NCBI GenBank assembly: GCA_021771755.1
Contig: JAETOL010000001.1
Span: 296,526 to 360,525, forward strand
Direction of reading: 5' to 3'
Length of the DNA stretch: 64,000 bases
DNA from: Lachnospiraceae bacterium
Lineage (GTDB): Bacteria; Bacillota; Clostridia; Lachnospirales; Lachnospiraceae
Shown: in pieces, positions 57,283 through 64,000 of the stretch
How the letters are laid out: each line of letters starts with the position of its first letter
Position numbering within the stretch: position 1 is the stretch's first letter
Notes under the pieces: model-generated
Databases searched by the model: none
What the model was told of the DNA's origin: nothing
Seen by the model: only the letters and a program-made list of their open reading frames with translations
Program-made: the position numbers and the translations under genes

Positions 57283-59901
57283 TTATTTGGACTCTTTTCC
57301 GTAGTAAGCCTTCAGATAGATTTCTTTCAGCTCGGACATCAGCGGATATCTCGGGTTCGCACCTGTACACTGGTCATTAAATGCCTGCTCTGTCATCTCA
57401 TCCAGAGTCTCAAGGAAATACTTCTCATCTACATTATAATCCTTGATCGTAGGTTTGATCTCGATGGTCTTTTTCAGTTCCTCAAGCTTATCAAGAAGCT
57501 TCTCAAATACTTCCTGATCGTCTTTTCCTGTAAGTCCTACGAAGCGTCCGATCTCAGCATAACGTGCCAGTGTATGCGGATACTGGTACTGAGGGAATGT
57601 TCCCATCTTTGTCGGTACCTCAACACTATTATAACGCATCACATCTGTAAGAACCAGCGCGTTTGCAATTCCGTGAGGAATATGATGGAAAGCGCCAAGC
57701 TTGTGAGCAAGGGAGTGGTTTACACCCAGGAACGCATTTGCAAAAGCCATACCTGCCATACAGGAAGCATTTGCCATATGGTCTCTTGCCTCTACATCGT
57801 TTCCGTCTCTGTAGGCTCTCGGCAGGTAATCAAATACCAGCTTGATCGCTTTCAGAGCAAGACTGTCTGTATAATCAGAAGCCATGACAGACACATAAGC
57901 TTCAATAGCATGAGTCATAACGTCAATACCGGAAGCACAGGTCAGTCCCTTTGGTGCGCTCATCATATTGTCTGTATCTACGATCGCCATATTCGGCATA
58001 AGCTCGTAATCTGCCAGAGGCCATTTGATACCGGTATCCTTGTCTGTGATAATGGCAAAAGGTGTTACCTCAGATCCTGTACCGGAGGATGTAGGAATTG
58101 CTACGAAGTATGCTTTTTTACCCATTTTCGGGAAGGTGTAGATTCTCTTTCTGATATCCATGAAATCCATAGACATATCTTCAAAATCTGCATCCGGATT
58201 CTCATAAAGTACCCACATGATCTTTCCGGCATCCATTGCGGAACCGCCGCCAAGAGCAATGATGCAGTCCGGCTCAAAGGCACGCATTGCTGCTGCTCCG
58301 GCTTTTGCAGATGCAAGAGAAGGATCCGGTTCTACATCAGAGAAGCAGGTATGAACGATTCCCATCTGGTCCAGCTTGTCTTCGATTCTCTTTGTGTATC
58401 CGTTTTTATAGAGGAAGGAGTCTGTTACGATAAAGCAGCGTTTCTTGCCCATAACAGTTCCCAGTTCATCAAGTGCAACCGGCATACAGCCTTTTTTGAA
58501 GTAAACCTTTTCCGGTGTTCTCATCCAGAGCATGTTCTCTCTCCTCTCTGCAACAGTCTTAATATTGATCAGGTGCTTCACGCCTACGTTTTCGGAAACA
58601 GAGTTGCCGCCCCAGGAACCGCAGCCCAGTGTAAGAGAAGGAGCAAGCTTAAAGTTGTAAAGATCGCCGATTCCACCCTGAGAGGACGGAGTATTTACAA
58701 GGATACGGCAGGTCTTCATTGCTGCTGCATGTTTTGCCATTTTTTCTTTTTCATTTACATTGATATAAAGAGAAGATGTATGTCCATATCCGCCGTCAGC
58801 TACCAGCTGTTCAGCCTTTGCGATTGCTTCGTCAAAGGTTTTTGCCTTATACATGGCAAGTACCGGAGAAAGCTTCTCATGAGCAAACTCTTCACTGATA
58901 TCTACAGACTCTACTTCACCAATCAGAATCTTTGTCTCTGCCGGAACCTTTACGCCTGCCATTTCTGCTATAGTCGCAGCTTTCTGACCTACGATCTTTG
59001 CATTCAGGGCACCGTTAATAAGAATGGTTTTTCTCACCTTATCGAGCTCATCTTTTTTCAGGAAATAGCAGCCTCTGTAAAGGAACTCGTCTTTCACTGC
59101 CTGATACACACCTTCCAGAACAGTTACAGACTGTTCAGAAGCACAGATCATACCATTATCAAAGGTCTTGGAATGAATGATAGAGTTTACTGCCAGACGT
59201 ACATCTGCTGTATCATCAATGATAACCGGAGTATTTCCTGCACCTACGCCAAGTGCCGGTTTTCCTGAGGAATAAGCTGCTTTTACCATTCCAGGACCGC
59301 CTGTTGCAAGAATGATGTCTGCCTCTTTCATAACCAGATTGGTAAGCTCAAGGCTTGGTACGTCGATCCATCCGATGATTCCTTCCGGTGCTCCCGCTTT
59401 CACAGCCGCTTCCAGGACAATTTTTGCTGCCTCAATAGTGGAAGTCTTTGCACGGGGATGTGGACTGATAATGATCGCATTTCTTGTTTTCAGAGCGATC
59501 AGAGTTTTGAAGATAGCGGTTGAAGTAGGATTGGTAGTCGGAATAACCGCTGCAATCAGTCCAATCGGCTCTGCAATTTTTTTGATTCCATAAACCGGAT
59601 CTTCTTCAATCACTCCACAGGTTTTTGTATCTTTGTATGCATTGTAGATATATTCTGCTGCATAATGGTTTTTGATGACCTTATCTTCTACAATTCCCAT
59701 ACCTGTTTCTGCAACAGCCATTTTTGCAAGGGGAATACGTGCTTTGTCAGCAGCGGTAGCTGCAGCCTTAAAAATCTTGTCTACCTGCTCCTGTGTATAG
59801 GTGGCGAAAAGTTTCTGTGCTTCTTTCATCGCAGCCATCTTTGCTTCCAGTGCTTCTGCAGTGTCGATCACAGCCGGGATGTGGGTTTCTGTCTTTGCCA
59901 T
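57283..59901 (-). CDS. adhE: Bifunctional acetaldehyde-CoA/alcohol dehydrogenase
   Basis: 872 aa; N-terminal ALDH domain (NGMICASEQSV), C-terminal Fe-ADH domain (ALGGGSAMDAGKIMWV, GVNHSLAHKLGAFHHIPHG). Confidence 0.97.
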   Translation of the reverse strand: MAKTETHIPAVIDTAEALEAKMAAMKEAQKLFATYTQEQVDKIFKAAATAADKARIPLAKMAVAETGMGIVEDKVIKNHYAAEYIYNAYKDTKTCGVIEEDPVYGIKKIAEPIGLIAAVIPTTNPTSTAIFKTLIALKTRNAIIISPHPRAKTSTIEAAKIVLEAAVKAGAPEGIIGWIDVPSLELTNLVMKEADIILATGGPGMVKAAYSSGKPALGVGAGNTPVIIDDTADVRLAVNSIIHSKTFDNGMICASEQSVTVLEGVYQAVKDEFLYRGCYFLKKDELDKVRKTILINGALNAKIVGQKAATIAEMAGVKVPAETKILIGEVESVDISEEFAHEKLSPVLAMYKAKTFDEAIAKAEQLVADGGYGHTSSLYINVNEKEKMAKHAAAMKTCRILVNTPSSQGGIGDLYNFKLAPSLTLGCGSWGGNSVSENVGVKHLINIKTVAERRENMLWMRTPEKVYFKKGCMPVALDELGTVMGKKRCFIVTDSFLYKNGYTKRIEDKLDQMGIVHTCFSDVEPDPSLASAKAGAAAMRAFEPDCIIALGGGSAMDAGKIMWVLYENPDADFEDMSMDFMDIRKRIYTFPKMGKKAYFVAIPTSSGTGSEVTPFAIITDKDTGIKWPLADYELMPNMAIVDTDNMMSAPKGLTCASGIDVMTHAIEAYVSVMASDYTDSLALKAIKLVFDYLPRAYRDGNDVEARDHMANASCMAGMAFANAFLGVNHSLAHKLGAFHHIPHGIANALVLTDVMRYNSVEVPTKMGTFPQYQYPHTLARYAEIGRFVGLTGKDDQEVFEKLLDKLEELKKTIEIKPTIKDYNVDEKYFLETLDEMTEQAFNDQCTGANPRYPLMSELKEIYLKAYYGKESK

Positions 59902-59959
59902 GTGAAATCCTCCTTGTTATCCTTTTATTTTTTATGCTTTTACTTTTGTCTGATAATGT

Positions 59960-60000
59960 GACAAATAATTCTGTTAATCAATTAACGTTAATTATTTGTC
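59960..60000. promoter_or_regulatory. Nested palindrome with Rex-like operator in adhE leader
   Basis: GACAAATAATT (59960-59970)/AATTATTTGTC (59990-60000) flanking TGTTAA-TCAA-TTAACG (59972-59987). Confidence 0.7.
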
Positions 60001-60015
60001 AAACTCGATACTGTT

Positions 60016-60044
60016 ATTATAGGAGCTTGTTAATCATTTGTCAA
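60016..60044 (-). promoter_or_regulatory. Consensus sigma-A promoter of adhE
   Basis: Minus strand TTGACA (60039-60044), 17 bp, TATAAT (60016-60021). Confidence 0.85.
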
Positions 60045-60258
60045 TCATGGTTTTCCACCAAAAAATTCATTTGTATTTATTATTTTTTATCAGTAATACA
60101 CAAAAAACTTTCCGGAATACTTTTCCTTTTCCCGGCATATCTTAATTGATGTAGTCCCATAACACCGAAAATCCTCATGTATTATCGATGTTTTCCATAA
60201 AATTTAACCCATGATTAACAGCAGCTTTATTTCTATTTATCATAAGGAGCGCAAAATC

Positions 60259-60954
60259 ATGAACAGTTGCATTGCAATAAAAAACAGCGAGAGACCTGTT
60301 TATACTCAAATTGAAGAAGAAAGACAAAGATTGAAGAAAAAAGAACAATTTAAGCGTCTGCTGAACGGCAGTGAATTTCAAATGAAAGGAAAATGTGCCA
60401 TCAGTCTGATGCAGACAAAGCTTGATATCATAAACACAATACTTACCATGAAATATGGGCGAAATGTAATCCAGACACAAACCGGACGTCTGAAGGAATT
60501 TGACAGCATTTGCAAAAAGATGCAGAAAAAAGGACTGGAACTGAATTTTGATCTTGCGCTGGAGAAAATCAATGATTTAATCGGAGTAAGGGCTGTCTGC
60601 GCTTACATGGATGATATTTATCAGGTAGCGGAGCTTTTAGGCAGACAAAAGGATATCCGTATCCTCAAAACCAAGGATTACATCAGAGAGCCCAAAAAGT
60701 CCGGTTATCAGAGCCTTCATCTGATCCTGGAGGCTGCTATCCCCCAGCAGGATGACGTCCAGTGGTTAAAAATCGAGCTTCAGCTCCGGACTGCGGCTAT
60801 GGATTACTGGGCCAACCTGGATCACCAGCTCCGGTACAAGAGAGGGAAAAAGGATGCCCAGCTAATGGATGAGGAGCTTCAGCAATGTGCCGCCGTGATT
60901 CGTTCACTGGATCAGAAAATGCTGAAGATCCGCAAAAAGATTGATAAAATTTAG
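60259..60954 (+). CDS. Small alarmone synthetase (GTP pyrophosphokinase, RelQ/RelP-like)
   Basis: INDLIGVRAVCAYMDDIYQVAELL, KDYIREPKKSGYQSLHLILEA, ELQLRTAAMDYWANLDHQLRYK. Confidence 0.92.
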   Translation: MNSCIAIKNSERPVYTQIEEERQRLKKKEQFKRLLNGSEFQMKGKCAISLMQTKLDIINTILTMKYGRNVIQTQTGRLKEFDSICKKMQKKGLELNFDLALEKINDLIGVRAVCAYMDDIYQVAELLGRQKDIRILKTKDYIREPKKSGYQSLHLILEAAIPQQDDVQWLKIELQLRTAAMDYWANLDHQLRYKRGKKDAQLMDEELQQCAAVIRSLDQKMLKIRKKIDKI

Positions 60955-60973
60955 ACAAAAAATAACACAAAAA

Positions 60974-61015
60974 CGGATCAACTCCCCGTATCTTTAGGGG
61001 AATTGATCCGCTCTA
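60974..61015 (-). terminator. Terminator downstream of aminotransferase
   Basis: CGGATCAATTCCCC ... GGGGAGTTGATCCG then TTTTTGTGTTATTTTTT on minus strand. Confidence 0.8.
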
Positions 61016-61044
61016 TACACCCTCCATGTCAGGATGATGCTTTT

Positions 61045-62241
61045 TTATTTTGCACCAAAACCATACTCTGCTGCCAGTTTTCTGAATTCCGGAAGAGAAT
61101 GAAGGATTGTCTCATAAGAAACACAATAGGCAAGTCTCACATATCCCGGACATGCAAAAGAGCTTCCAGGCACCATAAGAATATTATATTTTTTACCTGC
61201 CTCACAAAAAGCTTTTTCATCCGGAACCGGAGATTTTACAAAAAGGTAAAAAGCTCCCTGCGGCTTGATACACTGAAATCCACATTCCGTCAGCCCGTTA
61301 TAAAGGGCAAGACGGTTTCTGTCATAGGCTGCCACATCTACCTCCGCATCTACGCAGCGGGCAATCACCTTCTGCATCAGAGACGGCGCATTTACACTTC
61401 CAAGAATACGGTTTGCGATTCCGGCAGCAGCGATCACGGTATCGCTGTCTTCCAGCTCATCCGGAATCACCAGATATCCAATCCGCTCTCCGGGAAGAGA
61501 CAGGGACTTACTGTAAGAATAACCCACGACTGTATTATTGTAATACTTCGTCAGATAGGGCACTTCCACACCATCATAAGCCAGTTCCCGATATGGCTCA
61601 TCCGAGATCAGGTAAATCACCTTCCCGAACTCTCTTTGTTTTTCCTCCAGAACAGCTGCCAGAGCCCGGATCGTCTCCTCCGAGTAAACGACTCCGGTAG
61701 GATTATGAGGTGTATTTACGATCACTGCTCTGGTACTGGCAGTGATCTTCTCCTTCAATTCCCGGAGATTTGGCTGAAAAGTTTCGGTATCCGGAGAAAC
61801 TTCTATAAGCTTCCCGTCATAGTTTTTTACATACGCTCCATATTCCAGAAAATACGGTGCAAATACGATCACTTCTTCTCCTGGATTCAGGATTGTCTTC
61901 AGGATCACATTCAGTCCGCTTGCCGCACCTACTGTCATGATCAAATTTTTTGCAGAAAAAGCGGTTCCAAAACGACGGTTCAAGGACTGCGCAATCGTCT
62001 CTCTTACATCCTCAAAACCGGCATTGTTCATGTAACCATGAAGAACCGTGGGATCCTCGCTGTTCACCAGGTCAATGATTGCTTCCCGCACACAGTCCGG
62101 CGCCGGAACACTGGGATTTCCCAGACTGAAATCAAAAACCTTATCTGCTCCGTATTTTTTCTTCAGACGGTTTCCCTCCTCAAACATCGTACGGATTGCA
62201 GAATTATTCTGTACAAAAGGAATCATTTTTTCTGCTATCAT
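61045..62241 (-). CDS. PLP-dependent aminotransferase class I/II
   Basis: NTPHNPTGVVYSEETI, SYSKSLSLPGERIGYL. Confidence 0.9.
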   Translation of the reverse strand: MIAEKMIPFVQNNSAIRTMFEEGNRLKKKYGADKVFDFSLGNPSVPAPDCVREAIIDLVNSEDPTVLHGYMNNAGFEDVRETIAQSLNRRFGTAFSAKNLIMTVGAASGLNVILKTILNPGEEVIVFAPYFLEYGAYVKNYDGKLIEVSPDTETFQPNLRELKEKITASTRAVIVNTPHNPTGVVYSEETIRALAAVLEEKQREFGKVIYLISDEPYRELAYDGVEVPYLTKYYNNTVVGYSYSKSLSLPGERIGYLVIPDELEDSDTVIAAAGIANRILGSVNAPSLMQKVIARCVDAEVDVAAYDRNRLALYNGLTECGFQCIKPQGAFYLFVKSPVPDEKAFCEAGKKYNILMVPGSSFACPGYVRLAYCVSYETILHSLPEFRKLAAEYGFGAK

Positions 62242-62246
62242 ATCTG

Positions 62247-63725
62247 TCAGCTCCTGTCTTTTTTGTTCTTATTATGTCCAAATGCGATCCAGCCTACCAG
62301 CATAAGCATCGCAATACCTACGATCATCCATGGAACAAAATATGCTGTTCCTCTTGGCTTAAACATGTCATAATATCCTTTCAGATATATGATAGAAACT
62401 ACCACCGGAAGAACAATAAGCATATACATACGGATTCCTGCCGGGAATTTTGCACCTTTTCCCGTATTCGCTTCTTTCAGGAAATTGTCCCATCCCCATC
62501 CCTTTTTGGATGCACAGAAAAGCACAAACAGCACTGAACCAAGAGGAAGGATATTGTTGGATACAATAAAATCTTCCAGATCCATGATGTTGGTACCTTC
62601 ACCCAGAATCTGGATTCCGGACCATGGGCCAAATCCCAGCACTGCCGGCATAGACAGAATAATCACAAGCACAATATTGACCATGACTGCTTTTTTGCGT
62701 GTCCAGCCCCAAAGGTCAATCGCAAAGGACAGAATGTTTTCAAATACAGCAATTACTGTGGAAAGAGCTGCAAAGGACATAAACAGGAAGAACAGAGTAC
62801 CCCAGATTCTTCCGCCCATCATCTGATTAAATACATTTGGAAGCGTGATAAATACCAGTCCCGGACCGGCTCCCGGTTCCACACCAAAAGCAAAGCATGC
62901 CGGAATGATGATCATACCTGCCATTAATGCAACAAAAGTATCCAGGACAAGGATATTCAGACTCTCTCCTGCAAGAGTCAGATCTTTTTTCATATAGCTT
63001 CCAAAGATTTCCATAGCTCCGATTCCGATACTCAGGGTAAAAAATGCCTGAGACATGGCTCCGAAGATCACATTTCCGATTCCGGCCTTTTTTATATTAT
63101 CAAAGTTCGGTACCAGATAAAATTTAATTCCTTCCATCGCGCCTTCCAGCGTCGCTGAATGAACTGCCAGCACAACGATCAGTGCCAGAAGGCAGATCAT
63201 CATCACCTTGGTAATTCTTTCTACACCATTCTGAAGTCCCAGAGAGCAGATTCCAAATGCCAGAAGAACTGCCAGGATCATCCAGAATGTCATCGTACCG
63301 GTAGACTGCTGAAAATTTCCAAAGAACTCTGTCACCTGCCCTGTGTCAGCGCCCGCAAGCTTTCCTGTTGCCATTACATAGCAGTAATACATGGTCCAGC
63401 CTGCAACCATGGTATAAAACATCATCAGCATGTAATTACCGATCATTCCCATGTAGCTGTATTTGTGGAAATTAGATCCCTGTGGCTCCAGTTCATGGAA
63501 TGCCTTCGCTGTACTTTTTCTGCTGGCACGTCCCACAGCAAACTCGCTGACAAGGATCGGCAGACCCAGCACTACAAGAAATACCAGATAGATCAGAACA
63601 AATGCTGCCCCTCCGTATTGTCCTGCCATGTATGGGAATTTCCATACGTTTCCAAGACCAATGGCGCACCCGGCTGATACCAGAATAAAGCCAAGTCTCG
63701 AACCAAAAGTTTCTCTTTCTTTCAC
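62247..63725 (-). CDS. Sodium-dependent (NSS/SNF-family) transporter
   Basis: GFILVSAGCAIGLGNVWKFPYMAGQYGGAAFVLIYLVFLV NSS N-terminal signature; 492 aa. Confidence 0.93.
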   Translation of the reverse strand: MKERETFGSRLGFILVSAGCAIGLGNVWKFPYMAGQYGGAAFVLIYLVFLVVLGLPILVSEFAVGRASRKSTAKAFHELEPQGSNFHKYSYMGMIGNYMLMMFYTMVAGWTMYYCYVMATGKLAGADTGQVTEFFGNFQQSTGTMTFWMILAVLLAFGICSLGLQNGVERITKVMMICLLALIVVLAVHSATLEGAMEGIKFYLVPNFDNIKKAGIGNVIFGAMSQAFFTLSIGIGAMEIFGSYMKKDLTLAGESLNILVLDTFVALMAGMIIIPACFAFGVEPGAGPGLVFITLPNVFNQMMGGRIWGTLFFLFMSFAALSTVIAVFENILSFAIDLWGWTRKKAVMVNIVLVIILSMPAVLGFGPWSGIQILGEGTNIMDLEDFIVSNNILPLGSVLFVLFCASKKGWGWDNFLKEANTGKGAKFPAGIRMYMLIVLPVVVSIIYLKGYYDMFKPRGTAYFVPWMIVGIAMLMLVGWIAFGHNKNKKDRS

Positions 63726-64000
63726 TGATTTCCCCTCCTAAAAAATAATCGAAATTATTATATCACATTAAAGTGATATTGTGAACAAGAGATTCAGGAG
63801 GGAGATGGTCTTATTGCAATAATCCTTCATTTTTCTATTAGCCTATGCTCCCACGAGGGGAGAGACAGAATAATGGCAGTAATTACTCTCCTTCCTATAA
63901 TGTCAAGCCCTAAATCATTAATTTTTCAGGCTTTTCTTTAAATATTTACCTCATAAAACAGAGCCAAAAGTGTATGACAGTCATTGTATCTTGTACTGAA

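Noticed and set aside
56734-59268. 844-aa + strand ORF
   Set aside because: Antisense to adhE and the APH gene; Cys/His/Ile-rich nonsense composition with no recognisable domain. The minus-strand genes are clear.
61003-62373. 456-aa + strand ORF
   Set aside because: Antisense to the aminotransferase; composition typical of a shadow ORF.
1-64000. tRNA/rRNA genes, CRISPR arrays, intact prophage or integrase
   Set aside because: None seen by eye on either strand; a tRNAscan, Infernal or CRISPR-finder run would be needed to exclude weak cases.

Overview
This 64 kb window looks like a chromosome segment from a gut Clostridia (Lachnospiraceae-like) genome. That assignment rests on gene content and style; no rRNA or tRNA gene was found to anchor taxonomy. 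Most of it is ordinary chromosome: pgi, yaaA, bcp, secA, hisA, dapA/dapB, ssb, typA, adhE and a small alarmone synthetase.

Accessory or unusual parts: (1) A minus-strand surface-polysaccharide cluster at 1-9.75 kb with CDP-glucose 4,6-dehydratase, an E1-type CDP-4-keto-6-deoxyglucose 3-dehydrase, a ThDP enzyme, two PaaK/CapK-like adenylating enzymes flanking a flippase, an SDR and a glycosyltransferase. This suggests a CDP-linked 3,6-dideoxy or branched sugar. The matching glucose-1-phosphate cytidylyltransferase lies 27 kb away. (2) A flavin-redox theme: NusG-II/Gx-transporter (EetA/EetB-like) genes beside apbE, and an rnfC-D-G-E-like operon that ends at a terminator without rnfA/rnfB. Its RnfG carries two near-identical, PplA-like FMN-binding repeats inserted into the subunit. 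(3) Nested palindromes fitting Rex operators at both adhE and rnfC. (4) A visibly A/T-rich island (about 47.8-56.4 kb) with a DUF3990/DUF3791-type toxin-antitoxin-like pair, a decayed transposase and a complete agr-type quorum-sensing locus. The agr locus includes a 46-aa AgrD peptide absent from the ORF track, followed by a secreted protein of unknown function and an atypical ABC exporter. This is the best candidate for an undescribed system. (5) Repeated structured intergenic elements, a VanZ-inositol monophosphatase fusion and an HTH-desulfoferrodoxin-like fusion.

Many ORFs in the supplied track are antisense artefacts and were rejected. All family names are from reading the sequence; no database search was run.
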